A DNA stretch of 64,000 nucleotides from Pectinophora gossypiella (lineage: Eukaryota; Arthropoda; Insecta; Lepidoptera; Gelechiidae): assembly GCF_024362695.1 (NCBI RefSeq), contig NW_026063248.1, positions 682,001 to 746,000 of the forward strand, given 5' to 3'. Below the pieces are notes generated by a model. The model was not told the DNA's origin, ran no database searches, and worked only from the letters and a program-made list of their open reading frames with translations. Positions 52,339 to 63,618 of this stretch are shown here, one piece after another. How positions within the stretch are numbered: position 1 is the stretch's first letter; every line of letters starts with the position of its first letter. Made by a program: the position numbers and the translations under genes.

Positions 52339-52534
52339 TTATTCAAGAAGACTGATATTCATTATCCTAATAGGTACGAATTTGTATAAACTAGGTATGT
52401 TCCATACACTGCTGTAAAGTAGTCCTAAAAGCGAATTTTCACACCCCACCTGCTTTCACTGTGATTAGACATTTAAGCTGCCTTTCATTCAATAAACATA
52501 AAAACTCAAAAAGTGTAAAATTGTTAGACAGTCA

Positions 52535-52734
52535 TGTTCGAATCCTCACATAAAATAATGTGGCAACACTAGATTTAAGTTTTTTAATTCGACCACAAGA
52601 TGGCGATTGTATCATTCTTTCTCTTCAACTCTTTGCGTAATCATTCAAAATGTAACTATAAAATATAATCCTATTAAATACAGTCCACTTTTAACTTTTA
52701 TGTGCAATTTCATTTTTTACTCCAGCTCCGCACA
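52535..52734 (+). repeat. BEL LTR, plus strand
   Basis: 200 bases with TG...CA ends, matching the 3' LTR at 27907-28107 in inverted orientation. It directly abuts the right end of the DNA transposon (52534). What follows identifies it as a 5' LTR. Confidence 0.88.
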
Positions 52735-53408
52735 TGAAATGGTCCTAACGAGCAGGATTTAAAAAATAGTAAAGAGTGAAAAGTGCGCGTTGTGTTCTAT
52801 AATGTGACGTAATTTCGCCGTCCACGCAACGACGCAAGCCTACCCAAGCTATTGTTGGGAATATTGGGCATCATCGTAAGTACCTGCGAGTTCTCCGGCT
52901 TCGTGAGCTATTGTCACAGTCAGCGAGGAAGGTACTGTAAAAATCGCCAAGCTATAGTTGGTGAGTCCTATAAAATTCGTCGACAGACGCCATTACGCCC
53001 CAAGCTATTGTTGGTGGCTATTTTCTCTTCGTTGGACTGAGGATCCACAAGAAAAGCATTTTAAAGCATACCTATTTGCTTATAAGAAGACATCAAGGAG
53101 CTGTTTTCATAATAATTTACATAATAATAATATGATCTACGCGTCCAGGTGAACACGTAGCATACATCGATAGCCATAGTATCGATACATACATTTGTGT
53201 TTGTGTGCGTGAGCGCTGCCGTTTTGCGCGCCATCCCATTTCACTCACTCTACCACTCGGCGAGCGAGATTGAGTAGCGTGAAGTTCCTGAATTTTCGTC
53301 CTGAATAAACTTCGTCATCGATAATTTTCGTAAACCTGACTTTTAACTTTGGTTTTTATAATAAACTTTGCCAATTTATCCAAAAGTGCGTGAGTGAATC
53401 CGAAAATA
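52735..53408 (+). other. BEL primer-binding site and leader, LTR-proximal part
   Basis: Five bases after the LTR comes TGGTCCTAACGAGCAGGATT (52740-52759), positioned and starting like a tRNA primer-binding site. A leader of about 650 bases follows with a thrice-repeated AAGCTATTGTTGG-like phrase (near 52845, 52950, 53000). No gag follows: the sequence stops at the TC start of Helitron D (53409). The tRNA was not identified. Confidence 0.6.
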
Positions 53409-56128
53409 TCTATACTAATATTATAAAGCTGAAGAGTTTGTTTGTTTGTTTGTTTGTTTGAACGCGCTAATCTCCGAAACTACTGGTGCGATTTGAATAA
53501 TTCTTTTTTTGTTGGATAGTCCATTTATCGAGGAAGGCTATAGGCTAAATAACATTACGCTATGACCAATAGGAGCAAAGACAGAGCGGTAAATGTGTAA
53601 AAAACGGGGAAAATTATTCATTTTTGAAGGCTTTCTTTGCGTGCGCTGCGAAAACGGTTCAAGATACACAAAAAATATGTATGAAAGAATTATTCCTCTA
53701 TACATGATCTAAAAAAAAGTCCGCGACGGCATATGTCTATCTTTTAAGGTTTAGTCACAATGACCGTTTTTATGGTACCAAATTTGGTCGAAATAATTTG
53801 TATAAGTTGTATCAACATAATAATATTAATCTTTATTCAAATATAAATATAAATTCAAATATAAATATAAATAATTATGTTGTTGGTTAAGAGTACTTCA
53901 TCTATACTTATAATAAATCTGTAGAGAGGTCAATTCTGTACATTAAATATTTTTTCAAAATAACTATCAGGGGGTGATAAGTGGTCGATACTGATGCCAA
54001 AAATGCAATCAGTAAAATTTTTGTCTGTCTGTCTGTCTGTCTGTATGTTCCTTATAGAAACAAAAACTACTGGACGGATTTTAATGAAACTTGGTACAAT
54101 TATTCTTCACACTCCTGGACAGGTTATAGTATACTTTTCATCACGCTACAATCAATAGGAGCAGAGTAGTGAAGGGAAATCCTTTTGTATGAAAAATCTA
54201 AACCACTCAAGTTAGACGTTTGAAATTTGGCATGCAGGTACCTTAGATACCGTAGAGGTACACTAAGAAAGGAATTCCCGAAATTCCCACGGGAACGGGA
54301 ATTAGCGGGAAAATCCTTTTGTATGAAAAATCTAAACCACTCAAGTTAGACGTTTGAAATTTGGCATGCAGATACCTTAGATACTGTAGAGGTGCACTAA
54401 GAAAGGAATTCCCGAAATTCCCTAGAGAACGGGAATTAGCGGGAAAATCCTTTTGTATGAAAAATCTAAACCACTCAAGTTAGACGTTTGAAATTTGTCA
54501 TGCAGGTACCTTAGATACCGTAGAGATGTACTAAGAAAGGAATTCCCGAAATTCCCACGGGAACGGCAATTAGCGGGAAAATCCTTTTGTATGAAAAATC
54601 TAAACCACTCAAGTTAGACGTTTGAAATTTGGCATGCAGGTACCATAGGTACCGTAGAGGTGCACTAAGAAAGGAATTCCCAAAATTCTCACGGGAACGG
54701 GAATTAACGGGAAAATCCTTTTGTTTGAAAAATCTAAACCATTCAAGTTAGATGTTTGAAATTTGGCTCGCAGGTACCTTAGATACCGTAGAGGTGCACT
54801 AAGAAAGGAATTCCCAAAATTCTCACGGGAACGGGAATTAGCGGGAAAATCCTTTTGTATGAAAAATCTAAACCATTCAAGTTAGACGTTTGAAATTTGT
54901 CATGCAGGTACCTTAAATACCGTAGAGGTACACTAACAAAAGAAATTCCCGAAATTCCCACGGGAACGGGAATTAGCGGGAAAATCCTTTTGTATGAAAA
55001 ATCTAAACCACTCAAGTTAGACGTTTGAAATTTGGCATGCAGGTACCTTAGATGCCGTAGAGGTGTACTAAGAAAGGAATTCCCGGAATTCCCACGGAAA
55101 CGGGAATTAGCGGGAAAATCCTTTTGTATGAAAAATCTAAACCACTCAAGTTAGACGTTTGAAATTTGGCATGCAGGTACCATAGGTACCGTAGAGGTGC
55201 ACTAAGAAAGGAATTCCCGAAATTCCCACGGGAACGGGAATTAGCGGGAAAATCCTTTTGTATGAAAAATCTAAACCACTCAAGTTAGACGTTTGAAATT
55301 TGGCATGCAGGTACTTTAGTAAACTTAAAGCTTAGTTGCAACAGGATATTACAAAATTCCCACGGGAACGGTAGTTTGCGGGAAAAACATTTGTATGAAA
55401 AAATCAAATCTAAATAAAAGGAGAAACTGACTGACTCAGTGACTGACATATCAACGCATAGCCTGAACGGCTAAACGTAGGCATTTGAAATTTGGAAGGG
55501 ACATAGCTTAGGTACCGTAGAGGTGCACTAAGAAAGGAATTCCCGGAATTCCCACGGAAACGGAAATTTGCGGGAAAATCCTTTTGTATGAAAAATCTAA
55601 ACCGCTTAAGTTAGACGCTTGAAATTTGGCATGCAGGTACCTTAGTTAACTTAGACCTTAGTTGCAACAGGATATTGCAAAATTCCCACGGAAACGGGAG
55701 TTAGCGGGAAAAAAACATTTGTATGAAAAAATCGAAACCGCGTAAGATAGATGTTTTCAATTCAATTCAATTAAATTATTTATTGCATTCCATGTAGTAC
55801 AATGGGGTGTTACATAGGCATAGGAACTAAAACATGGACCCTGTAGGGCACAGCAACGTTGAAGGGAAGAGAGGAAGTGTGTATTAAAATTAAAACTCAA
55901 TGAACAATCAATTAAAAAAAAATCAATTCAATCAATTGATTCAATCTAGCATGCATGCATACCTTAGTAAATATAAAGTTTATTTTTGGCTGTATTTTGA
56001 AAAATGGGAGTTATTAGGAAAAAAAAATTATGAAAAAATCTAAACTGCATAAGTATGCACTCCCACACACACAAAGATCTCTCTCTTATATAACACGCCA
56101 CGCGGACGAAGTCGCGGGCAAAAGCTAG
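53409..56128 (+). mobile_element. Helitron copy D with two 5' ends
   Basis: Starts TCTATACTAATATTATAAAG after A, has a (GTTT)n run and a 490-base outer part. A second 5' end TCTATACTTATAATAAATC lies at 53901; the common body with 134-bp units follows and ends at the terminal hairpin and CTAG (56125-56128) before T. It is the inverted twin of copy C, with one extra 134-bp unit. No helicase frame. Confidence 0.92.
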
Positions 56129-56339
56129 TTATACATAATTAAGTGGTAATAGTTGGCTATAAAATCTATTGAAAGCGTAATTCTGGTACACAAGTGATAC
56201 GCTTGGCGTAAGACTTATCTCTGGCTAATTATAATAGAGATAAGTTCACGACTTTCTGTTAAAAATGTTTTGCTTTGATTACTTCGTCTAAGACGCTACA
56301 TAATTAAAGAGCTTCGATAAAGTAGGATATATTATTTCC
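56129..56339. other. Spacer with a short hairpin, no gene
   Basis: AT-rich. An inverted repeat, TTATCTCT and AGAGATAA, about 14 bases apart near 56206-56236, is the only structure seen. Confidence 0.4.
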
Positions 56340-57240
56340 ATACACGAATTTTTTTCATATGACATTTCGATTATGAAAAGCACGACGAAGCAAAAATCTT
56401 GACAACTTCATGGTCTTTGCATCTTTTATAAATGTAGATATAGATGTTTTTATTTTAAGTGAATGTTGGACAAATGATAATTATAATCCCCCAGAAATGA
56501 TGAACTATAATAAGTTCCACACGAAAAACAGTTACAACAAATGTGATGGAGTTGTTATATATATATCAAGGAACATCGGAACGCGTCCGCATATGAACCG
56601 GAAGTTATTAAAGAATCTAATTGTTTCGTTATAAACCTAGGCGAAAACACAACCCTTATAGGAATATACCGTCCACCATGTTTTAAAGATCCAATTAAAT
56701 TTATTCATTCGCTTGATCAGCTGTTACAAACCATCACAACATTGATACACTAAACGTCACTGGTGTGTGAATACTTGGAGGTATTGGCATCACACGGTTT
56801 AATACAAGGTGTTAAACAGGTAACTAGACCAGCATCCGGGACATGTTTGGACCATTTTGCTTTTAGATGTTCCCAGGACTGGTAAACACTAGTTTACAAT
56901 CCCCCAAAAATCACAGATCATAACACAGTTCTTCTGTATATAGCAGGAATTAATTTAGTTAAGAAACCCAGCATGAAAACTACAAATACTAAGCTAGATT
57001 ATAAACTAATATCAGAATATCTAAGCAACTTAAACTGGGACAACTTTTATCACAGTGAAGATGTCAACTATTGTGCAAGCATACTTATTAATAAATTACA
57101 ATATTGTATCCTAAATTTTTCTATCACAAAACAAATATCCAAAAGAAAACAGCCACTTAAACCTTGGATAACTGTTGGAATGGTTATATCTATACGAAAG
57201 AGAGATAAATACACAAAAAATTAAAAGCTGCCTACAGTGA
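56340..57240 (+). pseudogene. LINE AP-endonuclease domain, decayed
   Basis: Open pieces (56410-56634, 56973-57224) in shifting frames encode endonuclease features: IDVFILSECWTND (catalytic Glu) and CDGVVIYISRN. A YRPPCF-like stretch lies near 56670 and WITVGMVISIRKRDK near the linker to the RT. The GDxN motif region is missing or garbled between 56720 and 56800. It belongs to the RT that follows. Confidence 0.75.
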
Positions 57241-57244
57241 CGAG

Positions 57245-60238
57245 TTGAAGTTGATATATGTAAATTATCGTAATAAGTGCAATAGTCTAGTCAAATTACT
57301 GAAAAAACAATACTATCAAAGACAATTTGAACTAAATAAAGGCAATGTGAAGGCAACTTGGAAAACTATTCAGGAGATGTGTGATATCAAACCAAAGAAA
57401 ATGGCACCAACTGATCTACTGGATATAAATGAGACACCGACTAAGTCCCTCAACGATGTAAATACGTTCTTTACTACTGTTGGAAGTAGCCTTGCAGAAA
57501 TTATCCTCCAAACACTTGACACAGATGATAAACAGTTAGCGGTTAATGCAAAATTTAATGACCTGCCATGTAGTTCAATGTCATTATATTTGACAGATAT
57601 ATTTGAGGTTGATAGAGTTATTGGAACCCTGAGATCTAACTGTTCATCTGGCTGGGATAATATTTCAAGCGAATTTATTAAAAATATGCGTCATTTATTA
57701 GTGGAACCTATATGTCATTTATGCAATCTAAGTTTTAACCAAGGCATATTTCCGTCGCTCTTTAAACAAGCCATTGTTTCCCCAATTTACAAATGTGGAG
57801 ACAAAAAACTACCCACAAATTATAGGCCAATCTCTTTGTTGACTACATTATCCAAGATAATGGAAAAATTGGTTAACAAAAGGCTTATGGCTTATCTAGA
57901 GTCTGGATATTTTTTAGCTGACAACCAATATGGATTTAGATCTTGTAAGTCAACGGAAGATGCAGTGGTAAAGATGACAACTACAATTGTGAATTATCTT
58001 GATGTAGGAGACAAGTGTATTGGAGTGTTTTTGGACCTACAAAAGGCCTTTGACACAGTCTCTGTGTCAATTCTTTTAACACGACTTGAAAACGCTGGTG
58101 TTAGGGGCATAACACTGAATTGGTTTGCGGATTATCTTTGTGGCAGATTTCAAAAGGTTAGAATTAATGGTATCCTTAGTGACAGTGCGTCCTGTTCATA
58201 TGGTGTCCCACAGGGCAGTACTCTAGGCCCGACACTTTTTCTTATTTATATTAACGCGCTTTGTTTGGTGAGGATACCTGGCTGTAACACCTTTATGTTT
58301 GCGGACGACACTGCTCTAATTTTCCACGGACCTACTTGGGAAATAGTAAGGCAAAATGCAGAGGCTGGCCTGAGCAGAGTTACGGCCTGGCTCGAGGATA
58401 ATTTGCTCACCTTAAATATTGGTAAAACCAAATACTTGTGTTTTAGCAAAACCAATGCCTCGGCACCCGTTGACGATTTCAATATAGTTATTCATACTTA
58501 TCCATGTAATAGAAGTAAACTTACACATAATCATAATATAGCAACTAATTGCAACTGTTCGGTTCTTCAAAAGGTTTCCACGATTAAATATTTAGGAGTT
58601 TCTATTGACCATAATCTAAACTGGTCTCAACATATCACAGTTCTGGCGGGTCGTGTTAGGAAACTACTATACATATTCAGAAACCTAAGAGCTGTAGCAT
58701 CCGTCAAGCTTTTAATTCAAACATATAAAGCGCTGTGCGAAAGTTTACTCTGTTATTGCATCACTGCTTGGGGAGGTGCTGCTCGGAATCATTTTGATCT
58801 TATAGAGAAGGCTCAACGTGCAGTACTAAAGGTACTAATGTCACTACCTATACGACATCCTACAGAACTTGTCTATAAAGCGACTGGTGTGCTAACAGTT
58901 AGGAAACTTTACGCATTTCGATGCATACTCAGATATCACCGTCTCACTGCACCAAGCATACTTGATGAATACAAAACAAGAATGAAGATGAATACGCGAT
59001 CATACGCGGCGGTGTTAAATACCAACTCGGACTCGCCGCCGCATGCGCCTCCGCGCCCGTCCCTCCGGACGACGCCCACGCCATCGCCGCCGAGGAAGAC
59101 CGCACAGCAACCACCGCTCGCCCCCGCGAGCAGGAAGATCCCACCAATAGTGGTGGACCAGCTGCCGAACTGGCCGCACCACTTCCGCCAGCTGCGGGAG
59201 ACGCTGGGCCACGTTCCGAACGCGCGCCCCTACGGGAAGGGCGTACGCTTCCTGGCGAGGACCGAGGAAGAGTTCCGGCTATACCAGCGGTACCTCACCA
59301 CCCTGGAGAGAGCTACGGGACTCTCCTGGTTCGCGTACGCCCCCCCGGCGGAGCGCTCGCTGAAGCTGGCGATCCTCGGCCTGCCCGTGGATACGAACCC
59401 CACCGAGCTGGAGGAGGAGCTGCGCAGCCGCGGCTTCTTCCCGGAATACGTCCGCCCCATTCAAGGCAAAAGAGGCTGCATCTTCTTTGTGGAGATCAAG
59501 AGAACAAAAGACTTCTGCACCATCTACGAGACCACCGAGCTGCTGTGCATGCCCGGTGTGAAAGTTGAGGCATGGAGAGGACGCAAGGGGCCCTCCCAAT
59601 GCCACCGCTGCCAACAGTTTCGCCACAGCAGCCACAATTGCCATCGCCCGATGGCCTGTGTTCACTGTGGCGAAAGCCATGCGGCCAAAGACTGCGTGCG
59701 GCCCCGGGAGGTTCCAGCCACCTGCTGTAACTGCGGGGGGGGGGGACACCCGGTCAACAGCTCTTCTTGCCCGGTCAAGTTGCGCGAGCTGCGGAACACG
59801 AAGGCGGAAACCGCGCCTATGACCAGCGCAAGAAGAGCCCCACTGCCACCTCCACCCTCAACAGTGGACCCCAACAGCGAGCCGACCGCGCGGAGCTCGC
59901 TTATGGCCGCGGCGAACGGCCCAGACGGGCCCAAGCCGCGCAGGCCGAAGCGCATCCGCGCGAGGGCAAAACCTGCCCCTGCAGCCACCAACACTGTCGA
60001 CCCGCAGCCGATACCGATGCCGAACCAAGCAGTCGCCGCCCCTCCCAGCGGGGGGAAGAAGGCGAAGCCCCAAGTGGAGGAACCATCGGCCCCATCCAGT
60101 GAGAAACTGGAAGTGTTGGAGCAGACGATCCAACTGCTGCACAACGTCCTTGCTGCCATCCGCTCACGGATTGACCCTGTGCCCATCATCGTGGGAGGCC
60201 TGGCATCACTGCTGGGCCAACTCACTGGTGGGCACTGA
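57245..60238 (+). CDS. Chimeric frame: LINE reverse transcriptase joined to a Jockey-type gag
   Basis: A 997-residue open frame made of two unrelated parts. Residues 1 to about 580 are the RT and thumb of the LINE begun at 56340: NYRPISLLTTLSKIMEKLV, GVFLDLQKAFDTVS, GVPQGSTLGPTLFLIY and the FADD box (FMFADDTALIF), then IKYLGVSIDHNLNW. After about 58982 the base composition jumps to GC-rich. The protein becomes a Pro-rich stretch, a PRE_C2HC-type domain (LKLAILGLPVDTNPTELEEE) and three knuckles, CHRCQQFRHSSHNC, CVHCGESHAAKDC and CCNCGGGGHPVNSSSC, all features of a Jockey-clade ORF1. Gag after RT is the reverse of the normal order, so the fusion is accidental. Confidence 0.88.
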   Translation: MKLIYVNYRNKCNSLVKLLKKQYYQRQFELNKGNVKATWKTIQEMCDIKPKKMAPTDLLDINETPTKSLNDVNTFFTTVGSSLAEIILQTLDTDDKQLAVNAKFNDLPCSSMSLYLTDIFEVDRVIGTLRSNCSSGWDNISSEFIKNMRHLLVEPICHLCNLSFNQGIFPSLFKQAIVSPIYKCGDKKLPTNYRPISLLTTLSKIMEKLVNKRLMAYLESGYFLADNQYGFRSCKSTEDAVVKMTTTIVNYLDVGDKCIGVFLDLQKAFDTVSVSILLTRLENAGVRGITLNWFADYLCGRFQKVRINGILSDSASCSYGVPQGSTLGPTLFLIYINALCLVRIPGCNTFMFADDTALIFHGPTWEIVRQNAEAGLSRVTAWLEDNLLTLNIGKTKYLCFSKTNASAPVDDFNIVIHTYPCNRSKLTHNHNIATNCNCSVLQKVSTIKYLGVSIDHNLNWSQHITVLAGRVRKLLYIFRNLRAVASVKLLIQTYKALCESLLCYCITAWGGAARNHFDLIEKAQRAVLKVLMSLPIRHPTELVYKATGVLTVRKLYAFRCILRYHRLTAPSILDEYKTRMKMNTRSYAAVLNTNSDSPPHAPPRPSLRTTPTPSPPRKTAQQPPLAPASRKIPPIVVDQLPNWPHHFRQLRETLGHVPNARPYGKGVRFLARTEEEFRLYQRYLTTLERATGLSWFAYAPPAERSLKLAILGLPVDTNPTELEEELRSRGFFPEYVRPIQGKRGCIFFVEIKRTKDFCTIYETTELLCMPGVKVEAWRGRKGPSQCHRCQQFRHSSHNCHRPMACVHCGESHAAKDCVRPREVPATCCNCGGGGHPVNSSSCPVKLRELRNTKAETAPMTSARRAPLPPPPSTVDPNSEPTARSSLMAAANGPDGPKPRRPKRIRARAKPAPAATNTVDPQPIPMPNQAVAAPPSGGKKAKPQVEEPSAPSSEKLEVLEQTIQLLHNVLAAIRSRIDPVPIIVGGLASLLGQLTGGH

Positions 60239-61605
60239 CCTCTCGGACATCGGACTGGACCGGGGCTGCCCACATCCACTACTCCCCGTCGAGTAGTCAG
60301 GATTGTGGCCACCCCCCGGGGGATGAGTTGACGCTTCCAGTGGCAGTGGAAGCAGTCCTCTCCCCCCCTCCAGCCGACTTGACAGCAGCTGCCCCGGCGA
60401 CGGAGCAGCTCACCGGACACGACACCACCGCCAGCTGACGGGCGCTCACTGGGCATCCCCCAACGGGGAACCACCCGGTGGGCTCGACCTCGCTGGCGGC
60501 ACCACGGACGTAACATCGGGCTCACGGAGGGGCGTTCTCGCCCGCCGTGTCCCAACCCCGTGCCACGCCCGTTTCTGCGGGCGGCGACTGCCGCCACATT
60601 AGAGGGGCTACGCCCCGTGAATGTCTCCCCGTCGACGAGAAGAAACCACACGCGAAATTCGGTATTCTATTTACCCAACTATTACTTGGTTTGGAGTTTT
60701 ATTATTAGAACCTGATCTCGTAATTAGTTTTTTGTGAAGACGGAGCCTGAACATGGTCCTACGGAGCTGGATTGAGAGCCCTATGGATAAGTGCAGTGTT
60801 TCCTAAGGACGCCGACGTGGTAACGGATTGTTGTCGATGGTGTCTGCTCCCTTGTATGGGGGACGGAAGAGTGGATGGAGGATAGTATACCACCCCGTAC
60901 CTACATCATGGATAAATTTTGAAGATATAAAGTGAGGACTACCACGACACAATTAGTTCCCGTGAAGAAAGAAACCGAGAGCGGAGTTGGAGTTGGCAGT
61001 GCTACACTACAAGGAGTTACATACTCAAGCTGTGTGGTCATCATCAACATCAATTTAAGAGCCACGCTCTTGTCGGTGCAGCATTTCTGTAAAATACTCT
61101 CCATGCTACTTTTTTAGGGAAAAATAGGGCAGTGGTTTCCCTCTTGCCTTCCGCCCCGCAGTACTCTGTCTGACGCGAATGGGATGGCGCCCAGAGTAGT
61201 CTATTACAAAGCCATACTAGGACTCCTGTCCTCTGCCTCTGAATAGTACTGACAGTTACTGCTGCCCTCTGTCAGGTTCCAGGTTACAGTCCCTGTGACA
61301 TGCCCCTTCCGTCCTGCATTGCCGTACCGATGGCTCCCATCTCCGCCTCTGCAGCCGTTGAGGTCTTCACCCGTATCCCTGGGCAAGGGTTCTACGTTAT
61401 ACCCCGTAGGTCTGGGTCCCTATTCGAACTCAGCCACCATCTTACTCCGGCCTACTGAAGTAAGAGGCACCCACCCCCGCGGCAAGGACGCGCCGAACAG
61501 GAATTGCCCCAGTGGAGGGCAGAGAAGATGACTCTGTCCCCCCTGGGGCCGGGTTAATGGTCTTGTATGGAACCAAGACCAAGGGCAAGCTGTGTGGTAA
61601 TGACC
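60239..61605. other. GC-rich tail and unassigned sequence, no gene
   Basis: Up to about 60660 the sequence is GC-rich and probably continues the gag-bearing element; no ORF2 follows. Then comes mixed sequence with a TGGTCCTACGGAGCTGGATT phrase at 60754-60773 that resembles the BEL primer-binding site at 52740 and likewise follows ACA. The segment 61120-61600 resembles processed repeat sequence, but I cannot name it. Confidence 0.4.
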
Positions 61606-63618
61606 CTAATTTTCTGGACATAATGGAAAATCGGAATGTGCATCGTGTAGGTTTTCAGGGTATTCAATATCAACTTCTAAAATATAACCATAATCTGAAG
61701 TGATTGCTACATTAAAATCAATATTAGGGTCAACCCATTCAAAATTTGAGATAGGTAAATACTGAGACATAGCCCATCCATACAAATTATTCGCATCCAG
61801 GTATATTAAATATGAAATAAGATCATTTTTATCAAAGTTACTCATATATGGATTATTTGCTTTAGCAAATCTATTACTACATTGTGATATACCTCCCCGA
61901 ATGCCTGACTTTATAAAAGCAATTTTATCAAAATCTGTAAGCAGTTCCAATTCAATCTGAGTATATTTTAACATAGCATCCCAACTTAAGCCGGGTGCGG
62001 TGTAATAATGAGCAGGGTCTAAAATCATAAGTTTGCATACATACATTTCTAAAACTTTCAAATATATCAGTTAGAAGTAGTACATCTGTTTTCAAATAAA
62101 GATCGGAGTAGTCACCCATAGTGTGACAGTGAAAATGAGACCATACATTTTTGGCATGATTATATTCCTCTATGGAAATACGACATCCAGTCAATAAACT
62201 AGTAAAGCATTCAATAGGGGGCAAAGAAGGTAAGTCCAATGATTTAAATGAAGTCATATGTTCATATGGATATATACCTTTTCGTTTTAACAATTTGAAA
62301 TCTTCGTTGGAAGGATACTCCTTTTTCATTTCTTGAAACTGATTTTCATTGAGATTATAAGCTAATGATTCTAAACTACTTGATAGAAACTTAAAAGAAT
62401 CTATAAATCTTAAGATTTATAACTAACGGCCTACTTAACTTTTACATTTAATATTTTTGAAAAGGAAATATATTTTTCTTTATTTTGAGGTATTATTTGT
62501 ACCTCACCTTCTGCGAAATTCAAAGCACGCACAATAAAATGTGCATCATAATTGCTAAGATTGTGAAGTATGACTGGAATGAAAGAAATCTTATGGATTT
62601 TTTTATCGCAGATTTCATGACATACACCTTTGAAACTACCAGTGTACCAGTCGTAGTCTATATGTTGTTCTGAGTTAAGACTTTTTTCACATATATAACA
62701 CTCGGAGGCGTCTCTGATAATAATCTTGTCTGATTCAGTGAGTGGAAGAGGACACTTTTGAAAAGAATTAGCTTTATTTATAATTTCAATGTCTTCATGT
62801 AATTTGGATAAAAAGACCTCTGCGCAATTTTCCCCAGTATACGTTACATATTTAGTCAGTCTATCATCATATGAACATTTGACATAATACCCGAAACTGT
62901 ACACATCATGTCTTTGCACATTCGTTGTAGAAGATTTAGAAGGATCATTGGAACATGATGCCATGAGGTTGAGAAAAGATTCAAAATCAGCATAAATCAC
63001 AAAAGGGACACGTTTTTTTCTTTCGTAATTTTCAAAGCTTAATTTATCTGATGGAACGTTATGACCGAACCAATTTTTTCTATTTATGTTTCTATTTGGA
63101 AGATCCGTACGGATGTGAGAACAATCATGAACTTGATGACTATCTAGGGATTCCTGAGTACTAAAGTAAATGAGACATCCATCACATATATAAATGGGAT
63201 CCTTTCGTGATGTTATCTGACGGCTGACTAAGCGAGACAAATTTTTTATATAACAATAATGACCATTACTTCCACTTGTTATGTATAATAAATTAATATG
63301 CGTAGCTTTGCGAGACTTAGTAAAATACAGTGGACCTATCACAGAATTAATTTTACTCACAGCATCATATTCTAAACCGTAAACGTTGATACTAATATTA
63401 TTTAACTTTTCTATTTTATGAATATCGGTTAACTTAACTGGGAATTGAATACCACTAAAATTAAGTTTATTCTCGAATTTTGAATAGGAACTAACTCTAT
63501 CTGAACTTTGACGTGCAGGATACAATGCTGAGAGTAGAGCCCATTTAAAACACTGTACATCTGCATTTTTTACATTTATAACTGCCTTCTTATTTCGAAT
63601 ATTTGGCGGTAAGTCTAT
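61606..63618 (-). pseudogene. Protein-primed type-B DNA polymerase, fragment (Polinton/adintovirus-like)
   Basis: Minus-strand pieces in three frames (62431-63618, 61952-62329 and upstream, 61606-62061). In order: a segment like NKKAVINVKNADVQCFKWAL near 63590, a C2H2-like CDGCLIYFSTQESLDSHQVHDC, ExoI (VIYADFESF), ExoII (LHNLSNYDAHFI), ExoIII (YLKTDVLLLTD) and the motif-A region (YLDANNLYGWAMS). The B and C palm motifs are absent: the frame ends at 61606. Stops and shifts near 62430 and 62040 show it is dead. Such polymerases copy the DNA of Polinton/Maverick elements and related viruses of animals. Whether this was an element or an integrated virus cannot be told. Confidence 0.85.

Larger units (their letters stand above)
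40671..52534 (+). mobile_element. DDE (ISL2EU-like) DNA transposon remnant carrying nested LINEs
   Basis: Two pieces of one transposase frame (40690-41219 and 52145-52338) lie either side of a 10.9-kb LINE composite. The right terminus is probably 52534, because the duplicate copy at 2110-3315 ends at the same base; inward it reads TGACTGTCTAACAATTTTAC. The matching left terminus was not found: Helitron C and a MITE occupy that side. Superfamily call rests on the C-terminal domain architecture only. Confidence 0.6.

Noticed and set aside
52852..53152. Small frames in the BEL leader
   Set aside because: Short, overlapping, without homology that I recognise; they come from the repeated AAGCTATTGTTGG phrase region.
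59662..60651. Long minus-strand frame of about 330 codons opposite the Jockey-type gag
   Set aside because: It lies in very GC-rich DNA antisense to a clear gag with zinc knuckles, has a low-complexity Arg/Gly/Ala composition and no domain; a shadow of the GC-rich coding strand.
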